A DNA stretch of 64,000 nucleotides. It comes from Saccoglossus kowalevskii (Eukaryota; Hemichordata; Enteropneusta; Harrimaniidae). The first letter of the stretch is position 1, and each line of letters opens with the position of its first letter. The notes below the pieces were generated by a model. It did no database searches. It was given only the letters and a program-made list of their open reading frames with translations, and was not told where the DNA came from. The translations under genes were made by a program, and so were the position numbers. This document shows, piece after piece, positions 23,999 to 34,898 of the stretch. The stretch spans positions 1,067,173 to 1,131,172 of the forward strand of contig NW_003116447.1 of the NCBI RefSeq assembly GCF_000003605.2. The letters are read 5' to 3'.

Positions 23999-24175
23999 CT
24001 CCTGGATCTTGGATAGATTTAATCTTGGGTCTGTTCATTCTATCTATGGTTTTCTCAATGTTAAAACCTCATTGTAAGAGGTTGTCAGTGACAATGTCAG
24101 CAGACTACGTGAATGGCTATGCATACCTGCACAAAGAATAGAACCAATCTGAATGATTATAGAACAGCATAAAAC
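23999..24175 (-). other. Candidate first exon (leader) of the EF-hand gene
   Basis: A TATA box lies just upstream. A strong donor (CCAGGAG|GTGAGT) sets the left end at 23999; the right end is an estimated start site. The exon contains ATG AAC AGA CCC... (MNRPKIKSIQDPG, 13 codons plus one base), with an in-frame TGA upstream. Joined to the 9486 acceptor, this frame reads only eight more codons before TAA. It would then be a 21-codon upstream ORF in the leader. Alternatively it is the start exon of another minus-strand gene. A second possible donor (GTGCAG|GTATGC) lies at about 24129. Confidence 0.4.
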
Positions 24176-24202
24176 ACTGATAACAATGCGAGTCCTGGCC
24201 TC

Positions 24203-24234
24203 TATTTATATACTCTTTGTAATTGCTCCACGTG
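24203..24234 (-). promoter_or_regulatory. TATA box with adjacent CACGTG E-box
   Basis: On the minus strand, TATAAATA (24203-24210, within AGTATATAAATAGAGG) fits the TATA consensus. It lies 165 bases upstream of the ATG of the candidate leader exon. CACGTG (24229-24234, context CACGTGGAG) sits about 20 bases further upstream. Both positions suit a focused promoter firing leftward near 24175. In AT-rich DNA TATA matches are frequent, so the combination with the downstream donor carries the weight. Confidence 0.45.
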
Positions 24235-24239
24235 ACAAA

Positions 24240-25680
24240 AACGCTCAAGTCTGCAGCAAATTTGGCATATATGCTCAATTGAGAACAACATCTTTATAAT
24301 TTGCATGATTATTTTGGTGATTACGGCAGTAGTTCTTGTTGAGTGCCTTTGAAAAGCATACTTTATGCAAAGTTTAATTCTACGTGGACATGTGCCAACT
24401 TGTTCTGAAATGGTTTCACTAACAATGCCACAAATGTATTGTACAGTGTGACAAATATGTCACAGGAAAAGCACATGATGTTTACAGCTGTAGCTACAAA
24501 CATTGTTATGTTCTATGTATTGTATAGTTTTGGCTAGCTATTCAAATAATTCTGTAGTTGAAAGTAAACATGTCATTAATTTTCATTCCTGGTAGAATTA
24601 TTTATTTTGATATATCTTCCTTTGGTATATTACTTTTCGGGTGTGCTGATGTAAAATTAGTCTTCAGTTACATGCAAGTAAACATAAATCAGTGAACGTT
24701 AGATGAATCAAGCCAAATTTTGTTTACAACAAAAATTCATTCAAGCAAGAATTTATCATCACAGTTTTCTACCATTTACTGACATTAACTACCACTGGTA
24801 TTAACTACTGTTAACTAACTTTCACTATTTCCAAACCAAAATTTTGTATACTAGTATTTTCCTTTTTGAAGTTATTCTAAAGTATACCAGTAGTCTGTTT
24901 AAATTTTTGCATATCCTCTCTTTGATATTTCCAACCCCAACTTCATTAAATTACACAATTCATGCGTCAATTTGAATTCTTCACCTCCTACATTTTTTGT
25001 AATTTTGCATTCTGGTGAAGTGCGCCACATACGGTAGAATGGGGAAACGTTTGTTGTCTTTTTTTCAGAATTGTGTTTGTAAATCAAAATCACTGACAGT
25101 TAATGGATATTTTTCAAAAGCATTAAATACTGTACAAGAAATAAATAAAATAGCATCACCATGATTTTTTTTACAATTTTCACTGCCATATCATATAGTT
25201 TCTAGAATGATTGCTCTGTTCTTTGTTCCTGGTCTTATATCTCCCTGTACTTGGTTTGTACCGGTAGGTCCATGCATGGTTCTATATTGCCCAGACGTGC
25301 ACCACTGTACCATGTATTTCTATGGGCTTTGTGCTAGCTACTGTAGAACACCGGTCTAAGAGCAGGTGAAATCAGCTAAAAACAAGAAAACCGCACAAAC
25401 TCTGAACAAACTATTTATATATTTCCATGTGTAGGGCAATAGTCATGTCACATTGTTTAAGAGTGTCTCAACAATTAGCCCAAATTACTGTTTTCAGAAA
25501 GTTTTAATTCAGCCTTTCGTTTTCACCTATGAAGTTTGCCAAGACAGTGAGTGGATAAAATAATTTTATTACAAAAAAGAAATGAATAAATAAAATAAAA
25601 CAAAATAAGCTAATACATTACAGAGAAAAATATTAAGACTAAATTATTATACTATAAAAAGATAGAAAACAAAATGCAAA
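24240..25680. other. Upstream intergenic sequence
   Basis: No exon, repeat or RNA gene recognised. Confidence 0.4.
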
Positions 25681-25689
25681 ACGTAAACT

Positions 25690-26200
25690 GTGAAAGACGA
25701 TTGTCACTGGGGTTGCTGTCTTATTTCAAAACACTTATTTATGAAATACCTGGATGTCCCCCTCCACAAAAGGAAGAAAAAAAAACTTGAAAGGCCATGG
25801 AAGAAATACTCTGACAGAAGGACAACATGGTCATTGAGGGGCCATGTATGGGTCAGTGGTGTGACTGAAAGAATATGTGTGCACACTAGCGTAACCAGAA
25901 CTAGTAAAAAGAATGGCTCAAAGAGGCACTTAAGTGTCGTGTGCAAACGCAGACAACAGTTCTACCGGCAAGGCACTGAATGGCCCTGGAATGGTCAAAA
26001 GTGCAGACTGTCAACACACATGCATAGACAACTTACTACATGACGTACTGCCAAACACAGTGAGTCCCGAACGCCGAGAGACCTTCTACCATTACGATTT
26101 GGGGCCATGGTGGTGCCTGTCCCAAACGACGCCGAACTTTTTAATTTTCTGGAAATATTTGTATTTAAAAAAGCATGTGTTCTTATTATGATTCCGGTAA
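25690..26200. other. GC-richer segment with overlapping open frames, unassigned
   Basis: Composition is less AT-rich than the surroundings. Frames of 117 and 85 codons overlap on the plus strand; neither shows a motif I know. A third frame reads ...FGAMVVPVPNDAELFNFL... This may be a decayed transposon or gene fragment. I make no functional claim. Confidence 0.2.
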
Positions 26201-26901
26201 ATCCGTCAAATAAGTTCTCTCAATAAAATATAAGCTCTAATTTTATAAAACCTTGGTTCTACCCTAATTATCGATAATTTGGAGATGAAACTTCAAGATT
26301 GGATAGTCTGCACCGTAATGTACTATACTATTCGCAAAAACCAAAGTTTCCAGACAGTAACAAAATACCTTTCTGAGATTAAAAAAAAGACATTATTCTT
26401 TCGTGGTTTCAAACACTGTCAAATAACAACCACTGTAGTTTGAAAAACAAACTTCCCTGCAAATTAACTTGCTTGTTCGAGTCGCCAATGATCACCGACT
26501 CGGGGATGCTTTGCTGTGGCCGCCATAATCGTAGTCTAGAAATCTCTGAGCATCTACTGAATCTGTCGCTGGTGGCGTGCTCTCGGAATTTTTTCGATAT
26601 GCACTATAAACAACCATATTTATATATACTTTATTTTTTCCCCTCATATACAGGCCTGAGTGTTAGTCGATTCAAGTGCATCACTGTATATCATTTTCTT
26701 TATAGTACACTGCGTCAAGTGTTAAACTGTCGCTCCTGTCCTGAAAAAAAATCCGCCTAAAATTACATTTTTATCGCTCCTTGGCTATGACACTTGTGGA
26801 GTGGAAAGTTTTGTGTGATCAATATACCATATTAAAAACACGCTGTGTTGATCAGGGCGAAGTAAATGAAAATGGGAATTACGTGTTCATATGATACTAA
26901 C

Positions 26902-27246
26902 CCCCCCCCCCCCGACTTGGGTGTCATTTCACGTTATTTTGTTTAGAAGTGGGTGGTCATTTATCAATGGTTTGGTTTAGAAATGTGTAACATTGATTTA
27001 CTTTTTCACAGATTCTTATATTCAAAGCCAAATACTGGAAAGGCTGAATAAAATGCATTGCCCGGATGCGCTCACTGGTTGCGAAAGTTGTGAGCTGGGT
27101 GTTTTTTTTGTTTTGTTTTTTGCTGAAAACACTTGTGTTTAGAAGTGGGTATTTAAATAGAAAATAATGGTTTAGAAGTGAGTATGGTTTACGAGAGGTG
27201 GGCTACACACCCTTACCCACTTAATGTGGAAGTAGCCCCCCCCCGG
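26902..27246. mobile_element. Possible insertion bounded by C-runs and TACTAAC direct repeats
   Basis: TACTAAC followed by a 13-base C-run (26901-26913) on the left is matched by a C-run (27236-27244) and GGTACTAAC on the right. Inside, GTTTAGAAGTGGGT-like phrases repeat (about 26941, 27138 and 27171). The layout suggests a 345-bp non-coding insertion with a 7-bp target duplication. The C-runs make the exact boundary uncertain. Confidence 0.4.
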
Positions 27247-27539
27247 TACTAACTCCGACACGCAGTCCATTACAGGATTCGTGAAAATACTTTTAATTAG
27301 TCGAACTAGTTCACACAGTCACAATTGAATCAAATTTCATACTCTTGAGAGTACTTGCTGATGCGGTGGAGATACAATAGCCAAATCACGAGGCAATGCG
27401 CCCCAGCGACGATTAATGGAAATGTGTAATGTCAAAAACACTGCCGACTGACAAGATTTCGGTGGTACCATTGTATTTTATTGAGTTTTTCACACATGGG
27501 AATGGTATAACTGTATTGAAATCATATTTTGATAACTTG

Positions 27540-28110
27540 CGCCCTCCAGCGACGAAGTCCTTGGTAGTAACATACGCTAAATTTAAAACAGAATACATCT
27601 TTGAGCCATATTTGAATGAACTTGACACTCATAAAAGGAAAATGTTGACAAAATTTTGAATTAGTAACCATAACTTGGCAATAGAGGAAGGCAGATATCC
27701 ATTTCCTAAGAAATCTATAAATAAAAGAATATGCAATAACTGTGACACAAATTCAATTGAAGATGAAGAACATTTTCTATTGAATTGCCTAAAATATAAC
27801 ACACACAGGGAAAATTTCATCCAAAAAATTATGACACTACTTTCATCCAACAATAAAAATATACAGTTCACATATATACTCTCAAGCAAAGATCCTGACA
27901 TAATTATAGAACTTGCCAATTATATTTACACAACAAAAAGATTTATTTAACATTTAAATACTAGTTAAGTCCTTTTGTATTGTTTTTTTTTTGTACAATT
28001 CTTATATATATCTTGTTATTATTTTAAAACTCTTTTTTGCTGTACTTATCCTATGTGAATCTTTTTACACGGAGGCAGTAAAGTTATTACATGTATTATA
28101 AATTACGCCG
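27540..28110 (+). pseudogene. Non-LTR retrotransposon (LINE) 3' fragment
   Basis: The C-terminal end of a LINE ORF2-type protein reads ...TYAKFKTEYIFEPYLNEL, then TKF, a TGA at 27657-27659, and then ISNHNLAIEEGRYPFPKK and a zinc-knuckle-like CNNC...H-F-L-L-N-C cluster. The frame continues to 27950. Related elements have arginine at the TGA position (FRISNHxLAIEEGRY, family knowledge), so CGA to TGA, a CpG transition, would explain it. The reverse transcriptase and endonuclease domains are absent, so it is a 5'-truncated copy. An AT-rich 3' tail follows to about 28110. The clade (CR1/L2-like versus other) is not resolved by eye. Confidence 0.75.
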
Positions 28111-28263
28111 TTCTTGTTATGATCTGTAGCTTGCCGACAATAAGAAATACAATTAATTACGTGCCTTCAGATCTCTGATTTAATTCGAGATTTTCTATAT
28201 TTTAAATAACAAACGACTATAAAACGAAAAAAGTTAATTTAAACGATATTGCTTTCACCACAG

Positions 28264-28290
28264 TCTCTCTACAGTGAGGGACTGTGCTTT
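28264..28290. mobile_element. Micro-hairpin insertion, second member
   Basis: CACAGTCTCTC...GAGGGACTGTG folds into a stem of about 11 bp with one mismatch around TACAGT. It is flanked by GCTTTCAC on both sides, an 8-bp direct repeat. Its half-sites match those at 3461-3487 except at the fourth base and one stem position. Confidence 0.6.
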
Positions 28291-28759
28291 CACTCATCTG
28301 GGAACCCATCGAAGTCATTTCGACATCACGGACGCGCTTAGTCGCTAGAGGGCGTTTACAGGCTGGAAACTCGGAGGGTTGGAGGAAATTGGTACTATAA
28401 AATGTTTTTTTTAACAAGTGCATTTATTAGTAGTATTACATACTCCAACAAATTCAAAACCGCGTTAAACTAATGAATAAACCTAATCGCATACAAACTT
28501 CACTCTTTTCCTTTTAATTCAGTGACTTAAAACACTTTAGAGATTATGTAATTGGATTGCCAAGAATAGATTCTAAAACTGGTTGTACTGAGATTTATAC
28601 AAAGTTCAACCAGACTAACTATTCCAGACAGCTTGAAATGTGAATTCAGATCCCCATCACAAATACACTTTTACATCTTTGCACACTACATTTAAGTCTT
28701 TGCAGAGAACTTTGGTGTTATTCCATAACTTACTTTTTTCATTTTCCGAGTTTTCTTAT

Positions 28760-28980
28760 GGCGGCGGCACAGGGGGGTCGCCCCTCGAAAAAAATGCTGG
28801 GGGCGTCGCTCCCTAAAATCAAGCTGAAACCCTCTGTGTCAAAATGCGGGGAATAGCGTTTCAAAGGGTCTAGATTTCAATTAAGGGGAGCATGGCCCGG
28901 ACCCCCTAGGAAGGTCGAGCCTTCGGCGCCAGGGATAGTGAGCAGATCTCGCCCTCCATGCAACATTTCGTGCCGCCGCC
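28760..28980. mobile_element. GC-rich 221-bp element with GGCGGCGGCAC ends
   Basis: GGCGGCGGCAC (28760-28770) and its perfect inverse GTGCCGCCGCC (28970-28980) bound a strikingly GC-rich island in AT-rich DNA. Both ends are preceded or followed by TATG, consistent with a 4-bp target duplication. Internal text includes GGGGGCGTCGCTCCC and GGACCCCCTAGGAAGG. No coding frame of note. Likely a non-autonomous DNA transposon of recent arrival, given the intact ends and unlike composition. Confidence 0.7.
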
Positions 28981-28989
28981 TATGTCTAT

Positions 28990-29900
28990 GGATGAACTTG
29001 AAAACTATAGAAATTTTAAAACTTGTTTTGAATCTGAAGGATATTTGATATTTTCTGTATTCCCATATATGTATATGTTATCGCATGTTCGTCCTTTTAT
29101 TCGCATTTTCTGTCCTTTATGTAATTATTCTATAATTGTAGATGAATTTGGCGTGTTTTTTTTTTTGGACCTTTGGAAAAAAATACATTCCAAGATGTTA
29201 TTTTACACTGCCTTCATGAAATAAAAAATGTTTTGAATTGGATAAGACGGTTGACAGTCACGTTCTGCAATTCATTGCAGATTACCATTCCTTCAAACTA
29301 AGATATGAGATTTGGAAAAAAAAACTGTTATTTTACTTTATGTGTTATTTATTTGTTCGAGCAATTTGTTTGTATTACAATTGAAAAAAGTTTTTTTTAT
29401 CTCGTACTTGAACCACAATCTGCGCATGGCGCATGTAGAGGAAAACATTATTTTGAATATACAAGACAATAACATATTGAAAAGAACATTGTAATTCACA
29501 ATTACAAAATTTGAATTCGACACGAGCTCAAGTGGCACTTTTCAACATGTGATGACGCCAACTTGAAACTGAGAGGGCGCAGTATAACTAATAGTTTTAC
29601 ACATCCTAGTAGTAGATTACATTCAAGTTTTTTGTTAGCTTAGTTGCAACATTTCAATAAAAAATATGAAAAAAAAATTATATAACATCGTATTTGTTGT
29701 TTATTGCTAATATATATGAGAATAAGTCACTGCGATGGCAATGTGTTACTTACATTTGCAGTCCATATTCTCGCGTTATGTGTAACTTACTCGTGTATCA
29801 TGGAGCTTCATGCTCGTATATCCCGGAGACCTTGGAAAGCGTTTTAATTCTAGGCTACCGCTTTGGTTTCAATTGCCGCTTCCAATAATAATAAGATTGA
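28990..29900. other. AT-rich intergenic sequence
   Basis: Contains several T-runs and A-runs; no gene recognised. Confidence 0.4.
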
Positions 29901-30000
29901 AAGCCGTCTTGGTGTCAATGGTCGCATTAACTATGTTGTACGTAAACTGTTTGGCGCATTTTGGGTTCACATTTCCAACTCTTTATGTTGTTAAGCTTGA

Positions 30001-30230
30001 GATGAAATTACATGACCGACTGTAGTAGACCAAAGACATTTTCCAATGTCTTTGAGTAGGCCGACAGTTTAACAAGTTGGCCGACTGAACGCGAAAATGA
30101 AACATGTTTCTTGCCCACCGTCAGCTGTCGGTCGACAGTTGCAACATGGAGCTACAAGAAAGGGATAGTTCCATGGCTGCAACTACGCGAGCGATTTTAA
30201 TTAGCCGACTGCAGACGGTCGTGTGATTTC
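30001..30230. other. Cluster of CCGACTG/CCGACAG words around a short hairpin
   Basis: GACCGACTG, GGCCGACAG, GGCCGACTG, GTCGGTCGACAG and GCCGACTGCAGACGG occur within about 220 bases. CAAAGACATT and AATGTCTTTG form a perfect 10-bp stem with loop TTCC at 30033-30056. It could be a cluster of protein-binding sites or the remains of an inverted-repeat element. Confidence 0.35.
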
Positions 30231-30301
30231 ATCTTTACAGTTCAGGGCCAAGTTGATGTGCACTTACGCGTTCTTACATCACGAAACGCAGAAAACTCGG
30301 A

Positions 30302-30345
30302 TTTAAACAACAACAACAAAACAAAAAAAAAAAAAAAAAAAAAAA
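30302..30345. repeat. (CAA)n followed by a long A-run
   Basis: A short CAACAACAACAA stretch leads into an A-run of more than 20 bases. No retroelement body is recognisable immediately upstream. Confidence 0.8.
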
Positions 30346-31489
30346 CCGACAAAATCGGGGAGTCGATGAAGTGCAGCCTGAGATTAATGACTGCCGTCCG
30401 CTATAATAGTTAGTGAAGAGATGTTCGTTTGTTCATGTTTTAAATATAGAACTGTATTTTAAAAAAAGGTTTCAATTCGTTTAACTAAATAAACAGCGTT
30501 TTGAAAACGTCCATTGCTGTTTCGTTTTCGGTAGGAAATTGTTGTAATAAAACACTTGGATGGCGTACTATGAACTCATTACATGTAAACAAATGTATTG
30601 ACACAATGAACTATACGTGCTTGTGTCACGTGTTCACTGCCTTACAGCCAGTATATTTCCAGGTAACGGGTGGAGAAAATCTCCCACGCAAAGTTTTATT
30701 TCTATGAATATACTTTTCTGGAAAGGAAAATTGAACGAGGACAATGCCCTTTACTAGAACTTTCAACAGACGTATCCCAAGATTCGTATTGCCTATATTG
30801 GTGACATTTTGTGTCAATGCATATTCCCAACGTTAATAACACACAGGCGTATATAGACGCCACTACCTCACTACTTTCGTTATGTACGGGTGTTGTAAAA
30901 CACTGCGAATGACTTACGTCACGTGATTACGGCTGTTCCAGTTATTGATAAATTAAATTACAATTTCTGTAAACCACGCGCACACACACCAAACATTGGG
31001 CAACTCGATGACATTTACCCCATCCACGCGCTACGCGACGAATAAAGTTACACGATGGCACACTGCACCGATATGATATACGCAATTATTTATCGCGGGT
31101 CACACATCGCATTCCTTCGCCACGCCATATAGTCGCTCAACACCAGACAGACAAGGGGACTGTGCTTTCGTCAAGCGCCTAGTCACCTGACTGACTTGGC
31201 TAATGTAAAGAAAACAGGGCTCGATTCAATATTAAAACAAACCTCTGACTTTCATCGTGGGAGATGTCTAGTTGAATTCTACGCGGAGTTCTAGAACTCT
31301 CCGGGTAGTTACCCATGGGTGGTTCTAGAACTGCCTCCATGTGTCCGGTCGGAAAAGGGATTTCGAGTTTTTGTTTTTATTTGTTTTTAGAATGTTTACT
31401 TGATGGTTCTAGAACTCCCTCTTGGTGTTCTGGCCTGAGTCAGTTGTTCTGGCCGCAGTTGTTACCCATAATACAACAGTGTAACTTAA

Positions 31490-31573
31490 ATGCAGCAGGT
31501 ATCGTTTTGTAGTTGTCTACCAGGCGTTGCAAATTTTCACATCAGTACTTCTGCTGTTACTCGTAGCTTTACG
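31490..31573 (+). CDS. Possible start exon with targeting-peptide-like sequence
   Basis: The ATG opens 28 codons, MQQVSFCSCLPGVANFHIST followed by SAVTRSFT, ending at a good donor (TTTACG|GTAAGA) in phase 0. The peptide has no acidic residue and is rich in Ser, Ala and Thr, as mitochondrial presequences are. The frame stays open past the donor to 31786 (98 codons) and includes RFYST, another presequence-like phrase, so an unspliced version is also possible. No downstream exon identified. Confidence 0.22.
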
Positions 31574-32901
31574 GTAAGAACATTTTGTGTTTCGTCGTCG
31601 GTTTCGCGAATATCCCACGACGGACGATTTTATTCTACCGTGAATGCATTGCACGAACAGAGAGTTGCTGCTAAGTTGTGTTCGACTGCATTCTGTACAC
31701 TTCAACTTGTCATAGTGGAAGTAACAGGTGGTATACTTCAAAATTGGGTGGTTATACGTCGGGGTTATACGTATCAATGGCCGTGAAGTTATTTCAAATG
31801 ATGTGTTGTTGTAGCGGGGGTTGGTGTCTCACAGTCCTGTTTAGTAGATGCATGGGCGGACTAAATGTTATTACGTTCATAGTGAATGTATTTTATTTTT
31901 TTGTTACATCCAGTCAGTATAAGGGAAAGTATAAATTACCAAAACAAACATCCCCGTTTTCCTTGACCAACACGCGTGATTTGGTGATCAGTATATCGCG
32001 CAAAGCCATGTCCTTTTTATGACACCAAAATAAAACGAATCAGGCGGGCGTCGTTTTCTCAAAAAAATGGGGAAACGCAAATCAATCGTTGTGTCCTAAA
32101 ATACGTAGTGGTATATTATTTGAATAATATGCTGCCACGTCTTGTTGGTACCCTTACTAGAATTCCTTGGGTGTCGTAGAAACAGCATATACAATGATAC
32201 AACTTGAAACAATTAGCTGAGACTAATATTATCAATGAAACACATCGTATCTTCTCCAGAGGTGAAAAGAGTGCTTTCTTTTTTCATTTTCGCTGCCCCG
32301 TATAATTTAGAACAGCGCTCCCAGCGACAAGTTGGTACCGGTTTGTGTTGACTGCTGTAACTATAATATGTGTAGACGTCGAGAACAAAATTTATCTGTG
32401 AATATAAGCCAAGGTACAACAACAGCCTTGGGATATACCCCCGGGTATAACGTAGATGTACACGTCATGTGGTGTTGCCACATAGTAAATTACCTCACAA
32501 GAAATCGAATTTTAATTCTCTTGCTGATTGATGACAATGTTTACTGTCACGACTATGTAAACAAGTTGCTGGATCGTTTACTCTGACTTGATGGCACGGG
32601 AAAAGTTTCAAGCGTGATTTACGGGCCATGTAATATGTTAATGTGTCTTCGACGCTCTCGTGATCTATTGTGTCTGAAGAAACGCAGATCAGGCAAAGCG
32701 TACAGATTTGTGGAACACATACCTTCAAAATTATAATCAAAACACCGTGACCATGACCACAGCGCAATTCGTTCAAACTAGTACAAGTAAACTTGAGCAT
32801 GTACTTGTATCAAACATATTTGAAGATTTATTAAGGCGGCTACTGTGGCGAAGTTATATTAGTGTTGTAATTAGAAACCGGTTGCTAATAGTGCTATGAA
32901 C

Positions 32902-32919
32902 CACAGTCGAGGGACTGTG
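32902..32919. mobile_element. Micro-hairpin, third and shortest member
   Basis: CACAGTC-GAGG-GACTGTG is a perfect 7-bp stem. The flanks TATGAAC and TAAGAAC differ by one base and would fit a decayed 7-bp duplication. It keeps the GAGGGAC wording of the two longer members. Confidence 0.45.
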
Positions 32920-33816
32920 TAAGAACGCAAATCTCACGATGCAATCACGAAATAAACACGTGCAATTGCGTAACCGTCAAAAAAAATAAAAGTCAAAATA
33001 ATTGTTCCCGTTCTTTATTTTATGAGTTCTTCGATGGTACACGCCCAACAACAATATAACATATAATGAATGTCTGGTCACGTAACGGTCAAATGACTTC
33101 AACTCAATTGTCCCTGGCAGTATTAAAGCACGACAGACTGTAATTGTTGTAAAAAACGCAGGCACGTCAAAACAGTCCTTCACTATTACGTATGAGCCAG
33201 GCAATTTAAGGATGGGCGCGGGCAACACACAGAGTCAATACGAAGTTACTTACAAGATTGTGCCTGATTGGCTACTTAACTATAACAGTAGACCAATCAG
33301 AGAGCATCTTATTTGTTGGCGGTTTTTTTAGGCACATCAGATTCTGCCGTGCAGATATGCTTCGATACAACTGAAATTTAGACACAGAGACTTTATTGGT
33401 AGTTTGCTAAACTATTCCCTAAGACTGGCCTTTAGTCTGAAGATAAATTTGGGATACTTGTATTAATTTTTTGAATTATAAACCTCAACTGTAAATATGT
33501 ACATTGTACTTTGACCAATATTCGATTCAAAATGGCCATCAGAGTAGGTTTGCAATGCAACACTCTGAGGAAAACAGAAAGTCGTTTCCATTTATTTAAT
33601 GATGAAACCTTCCACGCATCGAAATACCAATAATTTATACTGCTCTTATTTTGGGCGACATTTTAACTAGTTAGTTCAAGGGGTTAGCTCATTTCTGAAA
33701 AAGAAGCTGAAAATCACTGTTTATGTTGTTTACACGATTATTCTGTTATTTTGCCCCCCTTGTCTCCCGTAGAGTTTAGTCCAGTAAGTAAACATGCAGT
33801 TGAAATAGACCATGGA

Positions 33817-33850
33817 AGGTACTAACGTTAGTACCGTCCATGATTAGACC
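33817..33850. other. Near-perfect 32-bp palindrome
   Basis: CATGGAAGGTACTAAC is followed directly by GTTAGTACCGTCCATG, with one mismatched pair and no loop. The central 18 bp (GGTACTAACGTTAGTACC) are perfect. Function unknown. Confidence 0.85.
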
Positions 33851-34699
33851 TAACTGGAGGGTTTACACGCCACAATTAGATAGTAACCATGCGGATGTTA
33901 CATAAGTCTAATTATTTGTAATCAATAAGTTCCAAGAAGCCATTGAGACCTGAAAAGTTCGCCTTCAAGCATAAATCCTCGGGTTTATGATTCAGGATTG
34001 AGGTGCCAAGATACAGTGCGGTGCGCCCTCTAAGTTGGATGTAATATTGACCCAAAACCATAGAATAATAGGATACCATTGTTGTTGTTGTTCAAAAGAC
34101 TACTTTGTCTATTGTTTTCTATTGTGTTTTTAATTTAGTGAAAAAAAATGTATGAACTGAAAAATAATATTACTAACAACCCCATGGTCTCCGGTATGCG
34201 TCTTGACATGTGTGCATATTTTAGCGTATATCATTATGGCAGTGAAAATTATAATTAATATCCACAAAATAAAAATAAAAAAACAGCCATATTTTGTCAT
34301 TGCGATTGATTTGGATGTTGTGAGATTAGAACACAATGTTAAAATGCTGTATTGTACATCAACTTTCTACGGCGACCACGATAAGTTTTATTGAATTTCT
34401 TCAGCCAATAACATCAACTAGCACATTAAATTAACAGTACAGAAAGTGACGTATTTTTGAAATGTTCAATAGCACTCTGCCTTTATTTTAACTGAGCTTC
34501 CGGGACTGGGCTATGGTATGGCACCTTGAATGAACTACGACAGAATGATACATATTGTATGCAATGGGAAATATTTGTGGAATTGCCCAACCCTAGAAAT
34601 ATAAAGCGGTCTAAAAGTGGCAGTATAATATTCAACATATTTATATGACGGATATGTAATTCATTTCTACATCCTGACAATGGTTTGTAAACAACTTGG

Positions 34700-34898
34700 T
34701 GGTATATTGACCACGCTGTGATGCGGATCTGTATTCGAGCGCCTTTACGGGGGGAAGCTGCAATAGTGATGTAACAGCCAGGGGTGTGGTTGACATGATT
34801 GACAGGTGGGTATTCGTCTAATGGCGTGCCTCCATACTACACAAACGGTCCACATTTAGCCGCACATCGTACGCTTTTAGTTGCTTTTAACCCAGCCG
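34700..34898 (+). other. Candidate leader exon of a plus-strand gene
   Basis: A consensus donor (CCCAGCCG|GTAAGTGC) ends the exon at 34898. The left end is a guess. The sequence before the donor is richer in GC and CpG than average. An ATG at 34820 opens only 12 codons before TAG, so the exon is probably untranslated. Confidence 0.4.

Larger units (their letters stand above)
30850..33350. promoter_or_regulatory. CpG-richer zone between the two divergent units
   Basis: CpG dinucleotides and GC are visibly more frequent than in the flanking DNA (for example GCGCTACGCGACG near 31030, CGTCGTCGGTTTCGCG near 31595). Two CCAAT-type motifs lie face to face near 33265-33300 (GATTGGCT and ACCAATCAG). 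This resembles a promoter region of one or more genes, but no start site can be fixed. Confidence 0.4.

Noticed and set aside
31678-32022. 114-codon plus-strand frame with cysteine-rich and hydrophobic parts
   Set aside because: Length is within chance for this less AT-rich zone; it overlaps another open frame and has no supporting signals.
33070-33330. Open frame reading ...VPGSIKARQTVIVVKNAG... with a beta-sandwich-like look
   Set aside because: No usable start or matched splice sites were found, and the opposite strand is equally open over the same bases.
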